From JALYXV01 sp963733505 (GTDB lineage: Bacteria; Actinomycetota; Acidimicrobiia; Acidimicrobiales; Palsa-688), in assembly GCA_963733505.1 (NCBI GenBank), contig CAVTDW010000003.1, positions 62,001 through 126,000 of the forward strand: a stretch of 64,000 nucleotides of DNA, given 5' to 3'. Positions 25,197 through 33,881 of this stretch are shown piece after piece. Below the pieces are notes generated by a model that worked only from the letters and a program-made list of their open reading frames with translations, made no database searches and was not told the origin of the DNA. A program made the position numbers and the translations under genes. Within the stretch, counting starts at the first letter, position 1, and every line of letters starts with the position of its first letter.

Positions 25197-25985
25197 ATGG
25201 CGGGGAATGGCAGACCAGCACGGGTGAGGAGGTTCGTCCGCCCGGCGGTGTATGTCGTGCTCGCGCTGATCGTGGTGCTGGTCGCGTCCGCGTTGCTGCT
25301 CGGCAGCGAGGCGTGGCTGGCGGCCCGAGGCCCCACCCCCCCTGCCCCACCCCCAGAGCCCGAAGACCTGTCGATCGGCGTCGGGCCGACGGGCGGCGCC
25401 CCGGCGCCGGTCGTGGTGTGGTTGGGCGACTCGACCGCGGCGGGAATCGGGGCCTCGGCGCCTGGCCACACGCTGCCCCAAGAGGTGGCCCAACAACTGG
25501 GCCAGCCGGTCCGGTTGACCGTTCTCGCCCACTCGGGGGCGCGAGTGGCCGATGTGCTCCATTCGCAACTTCCGCGACTGGCGGCGCTGCAGCCGACCGA
25601 GGTGTTCGTCAGCGTCGGGGCCAACGACGCCACCCATCTGACTTCGCGACCGAGCTTCCGCCGCGACTACGACCGCCTGGTGGCCGGGCTACCCGCTTCG
25701 GTCGTCCGGGTCGTACTGCTCGGTGTGCCGGACATGGGGGGTACGCCCCGCCTGGCCCAGCCGTTGCGAGCGGTGGCCGGGTGGCGGGGCCGGGCGCTGG
25801 CGACCGACATCCGCAACCTGGCCCGCCGCCGCCACGCCATCTATGTCGACATCGCCGGGGGGACCGGCGCAGCGTTCCGGCATGCGCCGAAGCGATACTT
25901 CTTCTCCGACCACTTCCATCCGAACGATGCCGGCTATCACCTGTGGGCGACGGTCGTGGCCGCCGCCATCGGGCGAAACGTCTAG
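25197..25985 (+). CDS. membrane-anchored SGNH/GDSL hydrolase
   Basis: Secreted or membrane-tethered esterase/lipase-like enzyme of 262 residues. An N-terminal helix (VYVVLALIVVLVASALLLG) is followed by a Pro-rich spacer (TPPAPPPEP). The SGNH blocks are all present: block I WLGDSTAAG (Ser), block III SVGANDAT (Asn) and block V DHFHPND (Asp/His). A conserved block II Gly is in AHSGARV. Acts outside the membrane on an ester, possibly a lipid or glycan acetyl group; the substrate is not evident. Start ATG 25197 fits the signal anchor. Confidence 0.87.
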   Translation: MAGNGRPARVRRFVRPAVYVVLALIVVLVASALLLGSEAWLAARGPTPPAPPPEPEDLSIGVGPTGGAPAPVVVWLGDSTAAGIGASAPGHTLPQEVAQQLGQPVRLTVLAHSGARVADVLHSQLPRLAALQPTEVFVSVGANDATHLTSRPSFRRDYDRLVAGLPASVVRVVLLGVPDMGGTPRLAQPLRAVAGWRGRALATDIRNLARRRHAIYVDIAGGTGAAFRHAPKRYFFSDHFHPNDAGYHLWATVVAAAIGRNV

Positions 25986-26217
25986 GTCAAGTAGGAGCGG
26001 AGACACCGTCCCAACCGGCCCAGCGCTGACCGACGAAACCGGGTGGGGGTGTGGCGGGCGGCGGCGGCGCGGCCAGGTATTCAGTTTTCAAGGTGCAGTG
26101 GACGGCTGGATGCCTGGTGACGGAAGCACGTCAGGTGGCGGCGGGGTCACGAGGCGGCGGAGGCCGTCTCGCCGAGGATCGAGCGTGGGGGAACGTGTGC
26201 TTGTGCGACCGGCTGGG

Positions 26218-27397
26218 TCATGGTGGATCGGGTGCGGTGGGTAGGCGAGGGCTGAGCAGACCGGCTGCTCGGTCCCGGTCGGTCTTTTCCTTGTGGCAGG
26301 GCCAGCACAGGGCCCGAAGATTGTCGTAGCTGGTGGGTCCATGGTTGGCCACTGGGTCGGCGTGGTCCCATTGGAGGCCGTAGCGCCGGTCGCAGTGGGC
26401 GCACATCGCGCCGTCGAACAGTGGCGGCTCGCCGAGGCCGAGGGCGGTGCGCAGCTTGGCGTTGAGGTAGCGGCCGAAGTGGGCCACGGTCTCGATTCGC
26501 ACGCCGTCGTGCAAGACCGCCTTGATGAACGCCCCGGTGGCCATCTCACGGGCGACTGACACCGGGACCGGCCCGCCTGCGATGACGTGACAGACCTCGC
26601 CAGGCTCGGCGTATCCGCGTTGGAAGGCGGCGATGTCACATACCAGCACCAGCTCGGCGCGGTTGGCACTGGGCTTCCCCCCTCCGCCGGATCAACTTGG
26701 CCAGCGCGTCGGCGGCCACGCGCTCCCGAGGTTCCGGACCGCCGTTGCGGCGCGCTTCGCGGATGAAGCGGTCTGTCTCCGTATCGATGCGGTTGCACAT
26801 CGGCACACCGACCTCGGGCGGCAGCGCCCAGCTGCCACGAGACATCCCGTGCTCGTCCACCCAATGGCGGAAGTACCGCTCGTTGTGTTGCCGGCGGTGA
26901 AGTTCGGCGGGATCCTCGGCTTCCAGGCGCTGCCGTCGAGCCGAGTCCTTGAGTGCGCCGACGCCGGACCGTCCCGCCAGCTCCAAGAGCTTTGACTCCG
27001 AACCCGCGACCGCGGCCTCGGTCTTGGTGATCTCACGCGCTTGGATCAGGGAGAGGTCGCCCGCCATGAGCGCTTCCTTGGTATGGGGGCACTGCTCGAG
27101 ACCGTCGATGGTGTCCAATGCGGCCTTGGCCTCACCAGTTGTGGTACCTGCGGTGTCGGCCAGCCACCGGGCGGGATCCGAGAAGCCCCGGTTCTTGTGG
27201 GCGCCGCAGCTCGCCGCCCGAGCGGCCGCGACCACTCGCAATGCGGCGGAACGCTTCTCGGTGCGAGCCAGCAGCTCCACCATTTCAGCGCAGTCCACCC
27301 CCGACAGCAGGGACGGGTCGGTCGCTCCGATGGCATCGCCCAGCACCCGGCACGCCTCAGTCAATTTGGCCAGCACGACAACACCTCCCAACGCCAA
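26218..27397 (-). pseudogene. DUF222-HNH endonuclease-like gene with a frameshift
   Basis: Two overlapping minus-strand frames form one protein of about 392 residues if one base is removed. The N-terminal part (253 codons) is the DUF222/13E12-type helical domain; the C-terminal part holds the HNH nuclease core CAHCDRRYGLQWDHADP...NLRALCWPCHKEK, with both Cys pairs and the catalytic His region. The break lies at a run of six C's (26677-26682, six G's on the coding strand). Removing one G gives IRRGKPSANRAELVLVCD, a natural continuation. This could be an assembly error or a true mutation. The family is abundant in actinobacteria and sometimes linked to mobile elements, but no integrase is nearby. 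Confidence 0.85.
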
Positions 27398-27922
27398 TGA
27401 GAATTTCGACGAGAAGGAGGGCCATCAGCCAGGCCCACGAAGGCAACTACTACAGTCCAGTGTAGTCGAACAGACGTTCGACGTCAAGGGGTGCAACGAC
27501 GATTTCTTGCCGGTCATCAGCGGCGACAGCGACTGGAACTGCTCCCACGAGGCCCGCGACGTCGCCCGCGAAGCCAACAGCGGGGCAAGCGGGTCCATGT
27601 CGGCCGAGTCACCTTGCGGCCCCGGCCCGACCTGGTGGCCGACCGGGCCGTCCGCACATGGTGGGACGGCACGCTCCTCAGTTCGGCCCGAAATCAACGC
27701 CAGCGTCCGGCCGCGCTGGCCGCACACCGCCCCGAGGCTGCTCTGAACTCCCACCAGCGGCGGCGCACGGCCCGGCGGCACGCGGGTGCCAGGCCGCGGC
27801 CAACACCCTCATCGCCTCGAGGCTGCTCTGAGCTCCCACCAGCGGCGGCGCACGGCCCGGGCCGTCCGCACGCGGGTACCGGGCCGCGGCCGGCCGACCC
27901 TCTTGAACGACCTCGGCCGCCG
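27398..27922. other. 525-bp intergenic stretch without a convincing gene
   Basis: Lies between the DUF222-HNH gene and the VOC gene. The only structure I see is a pair of about 70-bp direct repeats (27734-27801 and 27819-27891). Candidate ORFs on the minus strand are rich in Pro/Arg/Gly and look like chance. Confidence 0.6.
27734..27891. repeat. imperfect direct repeat, about 70 bp, two copies
   Basis: Copy 1 at 27734-27801 and copy 2 at 27819-27891, separated by 17 bases. They share gaggctgctctg, a cccaccagcggcggcgcacg core and cgcgggt...ggccgcggcc ends. Confidence 0.85.
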
Positions 27923-28684
27923 TCAGTCGGGAACGGAGGCGGGGCTTCCGATGCCGAAGACCGCACCCTGAGGGTCGGCGACAACCGCTCCCCGGCCCCA
28001 ACCCATGTCGTTCGGGGGGACCAGAATGGAGCCGCCGAGCTCGCTGACCTGGGCCGCCGACTTGTCGGTGTCCTCCACCAGGAACATCGCCGACCAGGCC
28101 GGAAACTCACCCTCGGCCGCCTTGTGGGCCCCGCAGACCTGCTGGCCGTCGAGCGTCCAAATGGTGGCGGTCTCCCCGCTCATGGGGTCGACGCCCCATC
28201 CAAAGACGGCCTGGTAGAACTCGCCCGCCTTGGCCAGGTCGTTGGTGCCCAGGTCGTTCCAGGTGAAGGTGCCCGGCTGATTGACGACTTGGGCTCCGAT
28301 CATCTGGTTGGGCTGCCAGATAGAGATGAACGAGCCGACCGGGTCCTGGATGACCGCCATCCGGCCCGCGTCGAACACGTCCATCGGACCGGCGACCACG
28401 GTTCCGCCCGCGGCCGTGGCCTTCGACGCGGTCTCGTCGGCGTCGGCCACGGTGATGTATACCGACCAGAACGGGGGCATGTTGGGGTTCTGCTGGGGCC
28501 CGACGCCCGCGGCGTTCTTGCCGTCGAGCGTAAAGAGCCCATAGCCGCCCGCCTCGGGGCGGGGGTCCATCTCGGCGGTCCAGCCGAACACGGCGCCGTA
28601 GAACGCCGCGGCTCCCGCCGGGTCGGGGGTGCCAAGGTCGACCCAGGAGGGGGTCCCAGGGGCATACGAGGTGCGCTCAGCCAT
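27923..28684 (-). CDS. VOC-superfamily protein with two glyoxalase-type domains
   Basis: 253 residues with a tandem beta-alpha-beta-beta-beta pair: domain 1 from TPSWVDLGTPDPAGAAAFYGAVFGW, domain 2 from FTWNDLGTNDLAKAGEFYQAVFGWG; both contain FYxAVFGW and end in GS/GA(V)F strands. It resembles the mycobacterial TB27.3/Cfp30B type. Such proteins bind small molecules and often lack enzyme activity. ATG 28684 has GGAG 8 bases upstream; TTG 28696 is an alternative. A 16-base repeat array lies just upstream of its start. Confidence 0.85.
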   Translation of the reverse strand: MAERTSYAPGTPSWVDLGTPDPAGAAAFYGAVFGWTAEMDPRPEAGGYGLFTLDGKNAAGVGPQQNPNMPPFWSVYITVADADETASKATAAGGTVVAGPMDVFDAGRMAVIQDPVGSFISIWQPNQMIGAQVVNQPGTFTWNDLGTNDLAKAGEFYQAVFGWGVDPMSGETATIWTLDGQQVCGAHKAAEGEFPAWSAMFLVEDTDKSAAQVSELGGSILVPPNDMGWGRGAVVADPQGAVFGIGSPASVPD

Positions 28685-28725
28685 CACCGTCTCCAAATCT
28701 GTGAGATCGAACTGTGAGATCGAAA

Positions 28726-28787
28726 CCTGAGATCAACAAGCCTGGAGATCAACGAGCCTGGAGATCAACGAGCCTGAAGATCAGCAG
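28726..28787. repeat. 16-bp tandem repeat upstream of the VOC gene
   Basis: Four units of cctggagatcaacgag (with small variation), the second and third (28741-28756, 28757-28772) identical. Two further gagatcga elements lie at 28702 and 28716. All fall between the DsbA-like gene stop and the VOC gene start, on the side where operators or a leader would lie. Confidence 0.8.
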
Positions 28788-28833
28788 GGTGCCCGAGTGA
28801 CCCTATAGCGTCGCTCGCCGATTGCTGCCTCGC

Positions 28834-29457
28834 TCAGTCGAAGATCGGCGGGCGGTCCCGGGTGCGCTTGAGTTCGTAGAACCCGTCAGTCCCGGCGACC
28901 AGCAGGACACCGTCCCACAGCTTGACGGCCGCCTCGCCCCGGGGGATCGGGGTGACCACCGGGCCGAAGAACGCCACCCCGTTGACACTGATCACCGGCG
29001 TCCCCACCTCGTAGCCCACCTGATCCATGCCGGAATGATGCGATACCTTCACCGCTTCGTCGTAGCCGCTGTCGTCCATGGCGTCGGCCAGTTCCAGGGG
29101 GAGGCCCACCTCGGTGAGCGCCGCCTCGATGGTCGCCCGCTCACGGGGCAGCTTCTCGATGTGGAACCGGTTGCCGATCGCGGTGTACAGGGGACCCAGC
29201 ACGTCGTCGCCGTACTTCTGGGCGGCGGCGATGCACACCCGCACCGGCCCCCAGGCGGTCGACAACATCTGGCGGTAGTCGTCGGGGATGTCCTTGTCCT
29301 CGTTCAGATAGGCGAGGCTCATGACGTGCCACTTGGGCGCGATGGGGCGCTGGGTTTGCACCTCGAGCAACCAGCGCGAGGCGATCCAGGCCCAGGGACA
29401 CAGGGGATCGAACCAGAAGTCGACGGAGTCGGTCGAAGCGTCAGCGATGTCAGCCAT
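28834..29457 (-). CDS. DsbA-fold protein, Rv2466c (mycothiol-dependent nitroreductase) family
   Basis: 207 residues. From memory it closely follows mycobacterial Rv2466c: DFWFDPLCPWAWIASRWLLEV, WHVMSLAYLNED, AWGPVRV, DPLYTAIGNRFH-like text, SHHSGMDQVGYEVGTPVI, NGVAFFGPVV and ELKRTRDRPPIFD. Rv2466c uses CPWC with mycothiol; here the motif is CPWA, so the resolving Cys is Ala, which suggests a monothiol mechanism. The identity supports a mycothiol-making actinobacterium. Cytosolic, no signal peptide. Divergent from the acyl-CoA dehydrogenase. Confidence 0.85.
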   Translation of the reverse strand: MADIADASTDSVDFWFDPLCPWAWIASRWLLEVQTQRPIAPKWHVMSLAYLNEDKDIPDDYRQMLSTAWGPVRVCIAAAQKYGDDVLGPLYTAIGNRFHIEKLPRERATIEAALTEVGLPLELADAMDDSGYDEAVKVSHHSGMDQVGYEVGTPVISVNGVAFFGPVVTPIPRGEAAVKLWDGVLLVAGTDGFYELKRTRDRPPIFD

Positions 29458-29516
29458 GTCTGCACCAACCCGGCGGGGGGCCCCGATCTTCCCGATGCCG
29501 ATCGGTTACCTCGCCG

Positions 29517-29522
29517 TAACCT
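29517..29522 (+). promoter_or_regulatory. -10 box of the acyl-CoA dehydrogenase gene
   Basis: TAACCT, 6 bases before GTG 29529. No -35 match. Leaderless start inferred. Confidence 0.5.
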
Positions 29523-29528
29523 TGGTGC

Positions 29529-31346
29529 GTGCCCGATTACGCCCCGCCCTTTCGCGACATACGGTTCGTGCTCGAGCAGGTCGTCGACCTGCCCGGCCTC
29601 GCCCAGCTCGAGGCCTACCGCCACGCCGACCCGGACACGTGCTTCGGGATCATCGACGAGGCGGGCCGCTTCCTCGCCGAGGTGTTCGGTCCCCTGAACC
29701 GCATCGGCGACCAGGTCGGCAGCATCCTCGAACAAGCGGGCAACGTCGTGACGCCCCCTGGCTTTCGCCAGGCGTACCAGGCGTACGTGGACGCCGGTTG
29801 GGGTGCCGTGCCCTTCGACCCGGCGTTCGGCGGCGGCGGCTTCCCCTGGGTCGTGGCGGTCGTGATCCAGGAGATCCTGACCTCGGCCAACATGGCCTTC
29901 TCCCTCTGCCCGCTGCTCAACCAGGGCGCCATCGACATGCTGACCCGCTACGGGACGCCGCAACAGCAGGCCACTTACCTGGAGAACATGGTTGCCGGCA
30001 CCTGGACGGGGACCATGAACCTCACCGAACCCGAGGCCGGCTCCGACGTCGGGGCGCTGCGCACCAAAGCGGTGCCGTCGGCCGGCGACGACGGCTCCTG
30101 GCGGATCACGGGCCAGAAAATCTTCATCACCTTCGGCGAGCACGACCTGGCCGACAACATCATCCACCTGGTGCTGGCCCGGGTTCCGGGGGCCCCGCCG
30201 GGCACCAAGGGGATCTCGTGTTTCATCGTGCCCAAGTACCTCGTCAACGCCGACGGCTCCCTCGGCGAGCGCAACGACGTGCGCTGCGTCTCCATCGAGC
30301 ACAAGCTCGGCATCCACGCCAGCCCCACCTGCGTCATGTCCTACGGGGACAACGGCGGCGCCGTCGGCTACCTGGTGGGCGAGGCCAACGCAGGCATGCG
30401 CTACATGTTCCACATGATGAACGTGGCCCGGCTCTCCGTGGGCCTCGAGGGCCTCGCCATCGCGGAGCGGGCCTACCAGGCGTCGCGCCTCTACGCCCAG
30501 CAGCGCCGCCAGGGCCGGGCGGTCGGGGCGGCGGCCACCGAGAGTTCACCGATCGTCGAGCACCCCGACGTCCGCCGCATGCTGCTCACCATGAAGGCCC
30601 AAACCGAGGCGATGCGCTGCCTGCTCTACACCAACGCCGCCGCCATGGACCGGGCCCGCCACGGCGCCGACGCCGACGAGCGCCAGGCCAGCCAGGAACT
30701 GGTCGACCTCCTCACGCCGGTTTGCAAGGGCTGGTGCACCGACGTCGGGGTGGCGGTGACCTCGTCGGCCATCCAGATCCACGGGGGCATGGGTTACGTC
30801 GAGGAAACCGGCGTGGCCCAGTTCTACCGCGACAGTCGCATCGCCCCTATCTACGAAGGCACCAACGGCATCCAGGCCATCGACCTGGTGATGCGCAAGC
30901 TGGCCGTTCGAGGAGGAGGGGTGGTGAAAAGCCTCCTCGGCGACATGGACGCCCTGGTGGGGGAGTTGGCCGGAGCTGGGCCGGAGTTGGAGCCAATCCA
31001 CGTCGGGCTGGGCAACGCAGTCGAGGTCTTGCGTGAAGCCAGTGGCTGGCTGCTCGGTCGGGTGGGCACCGCACCGAACGACGCCCTGGCGGGAGCCACG
31101 CCGTACCTGGAAATGTTCGGACTGGTCGCCGGGGGCTGGTTGCTGGCCCGCTCCGCCCTCGCGGCGCAGCGCCAACTCGCCCGCGGCACCCCCGGCGACG
31201 CCGGGTTCCTTTCCGCCAAGGTGGCGACCGCCCAGTTCTACTGTCAGCAACTCTTGCCCGAAACCGGCGGGCTCCTTCCCGCCGTCACCTCCGGCGCAGC
31301 ACCGCTGTACGCCATCGACCTAGAGTCGGCCGCCTTGGGCTACTAG
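29529..31346 (+). CDS. acyl-CoA dehydrogenase, long (FadE/AcdA) form
   Basis: FAD flavoenzyme for the first oxidation step of acyl-CoA beta-oxidation. 605 residues, longer than the usual 380-400, with the extra C-terminal domain seen in FadE5-like enzymes. Motifs: MNLTEPEAGSDVGALRTKAV, ITGQKIFITFGEHD, VARLSVGLEGLAIAERAYQ, QIHGGMGYVEETGVAQFYRDSRIAPIYEGTNGIQ (the Glu in YEGT is the usual base). The start GTG 29529 is set by the TAACCT box. Electron acceptor is presumably ETF. Substrate chain length is unknown. Confidence 0.92.
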   Translation: MPDYAPPFRDIRFVLEQVVDLPGLAQLEAYRHADPDTCFGIIDEAGRFLAEVFGPLNRIGDQVGSILEQAGNVVTPPGFRQAYQAYVDAGWGAVPFDPAFGGGGFPWVVAVVIQEILTSANMAFSLCPLLNQGAIDMLTRYGTPQQQATYLENMVAGTWTGTMNLTEPEAGSDVGALRTKAVPSAGDDGSWRITGQKIFITFGEHDLADNIIHLVLARVPGAPPGTKGISCFIVPKYLVNADGSLGERNDVRCVSIEHKLGIHASPTCVMSYGDNGGAVGYLVGEANAGMRYMFHMMNVARLSVGLEGLAIAERAYQASRLYAQQRRQGRAVGAAATESSPIVEHPDVRRMLLTMKAQTEAMRCLLYTNAAAMDRARHGADADERQASQELVDLLTPVCKGWCTDVGVAVTSSAIQIHGGMGYVEETGVAQFYRDSRIAPIYEGTNGIQAIDLVMRKLAVRGGGVVKSLLGDMDALVGELAGAGPELEPIHVGLGNAVEVLREASGWLLGRVGTAPNDALAGATPYLEMFGLVAGGWLLARSALAAQRQLARGTPGDAGFLSAKVATAQFYCQQLLPETGGLLPAVTSGAAPLYAIDLESAALGY

Positions 31347-31385
31347 AAGGGTGCGGTGGAAACCTCCGTCCCGGAAGGAGAGATG

Positions 31386-31856
31386 ATGCGCGTACTTCGC
31401 CGCTTCCCCGTTCTCATGGCGGTTCTCTCCTTATCGATGGTCGGCCTGGCCGGATCGGCCGGGTTCGTCCAGCCGACCAGCACCAGGCACGTGGCGACCC
31501 TGCACTCGACCATGATCGCCGCCAACGAGATACCCGGCCCCGGTGATCCCAACGCTTCGGGTTCCACCGTGATCGTCCTCAATGCCAACTCCGGAACCGT
31601 GTGCTATGTGATCCGGGTCTCGGGGATCTCCTCGCCGATCACCGCCGGTCACATCCACGTCGGAGATGCGACCGTGGCAGGGCCGGTGGTCATTCCCTTC
31701 CCGCTCAGCGGCGGTCCCAACACCTTCGCCGGCTGCACCACCGCTGACAAGGCGCTGATCCAGAACATCATCGACAACCCGAGCGGTTACTACACCAACG
31801 TCCACAACGCCCAGTTCCCCACCGGCGTCATTCGAGGCCAGCTCCAGGCCTTCTAG
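31386..31856 (+). CDS. secreted CHRD-domain protein
   Basis: 156 residues. Signal peptide RRFPVLMAVLSLSMVGLAGSAGF is followed by one CHRD domain: EIPGPGDPNASGSTVIVLNANSGTVCYVIRVSG, ITAGHIHVGDATVAGPVVIPF, YYTNVHNAQFPTGVIRGQL. The HIH and TNVHNAQFPTGVIRGQL signatures are typical. Two Cys could form a disulfide. CHRD proteins are usually extracellular with no clear enzyme role. AAGGAG precedes ATG 31386 (and ATG 31383) with best spacing for 31386. Confidence 0.85.
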   Translation: MRVLRRFPVLMAVLSLSMVGLAGSAGFVQPTSTRHVATLHSTMIAANEIPGPGDPNASGSTVIVLNANSGTVCYVIRVSGISSPITAGHIHVGDATVAGPVVIPFPLSGGPNTFAGCTTADKALIQNIIDNPSGYYTNVHNAQFPTGVIRGQLQAF

Positions 31857-31878
31857 GGATTTGGGCTAGGGATTTAGG
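31853..31878 (+). repeat. 13-bp tandem duplication spanning the CHRD gene stop
   Basis: ctagggatttggg at 31853-31865 followed by ctagggatttagg at 31866-31878. The TAG stop of the CHRD gene lies in the first copy. Confidence 0.85.
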
Positions 31879-31924
31879 CGGTCCTTAGCGCCCGCCACCA
31901 TCGCCATCCGGCATCCTGGAACTG

Positions 31925-32551
31925 GTGCGCCGCTCTATCGCCGCGGGGATCTGGCTGGCCCTGACCGTCACCGCCACCCTCATCGTCTGGGCGGCGGTTT
32001 CGGTCGTGGCGGCCGACGTCACGGACCGCCCGGCTCCGGTCGTGGCCCACCACGACGTGGTCGTCGCCCTCCAAGCGGGATCGGGCGAGACGACCACGAC
32101 CGCCACGACCTCTACCACCGTGCCCCGTGCCGCACCGGCGGCCACGACCGTGGCGCCCCGGCCGGCCACGGCCACCACGACGCCCGGGCGGACCGTCGTG
32201 ACGGTCGCCCCGCCCGTCGGGCCGGCGACGACCACGACCGCGCCGCGCGCCACGACGACGACGACGAAACCGCCGGTCCACCCGCCGACCACACCGCCGT
32301 TCGCCGGCGGTACCGCCACCTACTCGACCGCAGGCGGCGTGGTGGCGGTGGGTTGCACCGGTCCCAGCAGCATCCGCCTCATCGCCGCCCTTCCTGCCGA
32401 CGGCTACCAGGCGCTGGTGACACCCGGTGGCACGCTCTTCGTCCAGGTCAACTTCGTGAGCCCGGCGCGCACCGTCTCGGTCAGCGCGGTGTGCTTCTTC
32501 GGCCAGCCCTTCGAGTCGGAGAAGACCACGACGCCCCCGCCAGGTCCCTAG
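31925..32551 (+). CDS. Thr/Pro/Ala-rich secreted or membrane-anchored protein
   Basis: 208 residues. N-terminal hydrophobic segment SIAAGIWLALTVTATLIVWAAVSVVAA, then a long Thr/Ala/Pro low-complexity stalk (TTTTATTSTTV, TTTTTKPPVHPP), then an 80-residue globular end (GGTATYSTAGGVVAVGCTGPSSIRLIAALPADGYQALV...SAVCFFG) with two Cys. The stalk could span the wall. GTG 31925 is the only start near the helix. Convergent with the histidine kinase. A similar arrangement, GGT-beta domain behind a TT-rich stalk, is common in actinobacterial surface proteins. Confidence 0.65.
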   Translation: MRRSIAAGIWLALTVTATLIVWAAVSVVAADVTDRPAPVVAHHDVVVALQAGSGETTTTATTSTTVPRAAPAATTVAPRPATATTTPGRTVVTVAPPVGPATTTTAPRATTTTTKPPVHPPTTPPFAGGTATYSTAGGVVAVGCTGPSSIRLIAALPADGYQALVTPGGTLFVQVNFVSPARTVSVSAVCFFGQPFESEKTTTPPPGP

Positions 32552-32569
32552 GGCGCGGGCCGGCGGGGA

Positions 32570-33868
32570 TCAGGCGCCGCCGGGCGGCCCGAACGTGACC
32601 TCGATGCGGGCCCCGCCGTCGAGGCTTCGCCCGGTGGACACCGAGCCCCCGGAACTCTCCGCGGTGCGCCGCACGATGTCGAGCCCGAGCCCCGTCCCGG
32701 ACCCACCGCTCGTTCCCCGACCGGGCAAGGAGTCGCCGGGCAGTCCCGGCCCGCCGTCTTGGACGACGAGGGTCCAGCGGCGGTTGAAGGCCGACACCAC
32801 ATCCACGGAGAACGGCGCCCCGGCGGGGGTGTGGGTGAACACGTTGTTGATCAGGGCGTCGATGCAGACATCGAGGTCGGGGGCCGAGACCCCGATGGAC
32901 TGCGACCCGTTGGGAATGTTCGAGGTGACCCGGCGGCCCTGATCCTCGGCCAGGACCGACCAGAACGTCAGCCGGTGGCGGACCGCCCGGCCCAGGTCGG
33001 AACGTCCCTGGCCGGGGCGGGACTCGGGGCGCGAACCGTCCCGGGATTCCTCGATGACCCGGGTGACGACTTGTTCGAGACGGTCGATGTCGGTGGCGAT
33101 GCGGATGCGGTCCTGGGGCGCCTCCAGCCCCTCGGCGTCGAGGCGCAGCACCGTGAGTGGGGTCCGCAACTGGTGCGAGAGATCGGCCGCCGCCTCCCGT
33201 TCGGCGACCAGCAGGTCGCCGATGCGCTCCGCCAGGTCGTTGACCGCGATGCCGACCTCCTCGACCTCAGGGGGACCGGCCGGTTTCACCCGGGCCTGCA
33301 GGTCACCGCTTTGCAGGAGCCGGGTCACCGACAACAGTTCGCTCATCGGGGCCACGATCGACTGACCGAGCCGGTCGGCCAGCAGGACCGCGATCACGAC
33401 GACCAGCGCCCCGATGGCCACGATGATGGTCCACGCCCGGTGGACACCCCGGTTGAGCAACGACCCCGCCACCCGGACCCGTACCACTTGAGGCCCCCCG
33501 CTCGGGGTGACCACACCGACGAGGATGTCGCGCCCACCCTTGGGGCCCGCGGCGGTGAACGACCGGCCCTGGCGGGCCAGTTCCACCTCGGCGTCCACCG
33601 GTATCTGGGCGCCCAACACGGTGTTGTCGGGGAGGTACACCGCGGTCGGGCGGGGGTTGCCGGCGTTGGCCTGCTGGACCAACTGGCGCACCGTGTTGGT
33701 GTCGGTAACGGCGCCCAACGCCCCGGCCAGCGAGCGCGACTCGAGCTTGGCCGCGTCCAGGGCCCGGTTGATCGCCACCACCTGGATCAGCCGCGCCAAG
33801 GGAATGCAGAAGGCGAGCACGATCATGGAGGTGACCGCGGCCGCGGTCAGCGCCAGGCGGGGTCTCAC
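32570..33868 (-). CDS. sensor histidine kinase
   Basis: Transmembrane sensor of a two-component pair, 432 residues. Two helices (about 8-30 and 146-164) flank an extracellular sensor of about 110 residues. A HAMP linker follows, then the phospho-acceptor box DLSHQLRTPLT (His232), N box DALINNVFTHT, G1 DGGPGLPG and G2 GSGTGLGLDIV. It starts 13 bases after the response regulator stop, so the pair is one operon. The signal sensed is unknown. Confidence 0.93.
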   Translation of the reverse strand: MRPRLALTAAAVTSMIVLAFCIPLARLIQVVAINRALDAAKLESRSLAGALGAVTDTNTVRQLVQQANAGNPRPTAVYLPDNTVLGAQIPVDAEVELARQGRSFTAAGPKGGRDILVGVVTPSGGPQVVRVRVAGSLLNRGVHRAWTIIVAIGALVVVIAVLLADRLGQSIVAPMSELLSVTRLLQSGDLQARVKPAGPPEVEEVGIAVNDLAERIGDLLVAEREAAADLSHQLRTPLTVLRLDAEGLEAPQDRIRIATDIDRLEQVVTRVIEESRDGSRPESRPGQGRSDLGRAVRHRLTFWSVLAEDQGRRVTSNIPNGSQSIGVSAPDLDVCIDALINNVFTHTPAGAPFSVDVVSAFNRRWTLVVQDGGPGLPGDSLPGRGTSGGSGTGLGLDIVRRTAESSGGSVSTGRSLDGGARIEVTFGPPGGA

Positions 33869-33881
33869 CGGACGTCACGCC

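Noticed and set aside
27425..27781. 118-codon minus-strand ORF
   Set aside because: Runs through the duplicated 70-bp unit, has no start signal and no recognisable domain.
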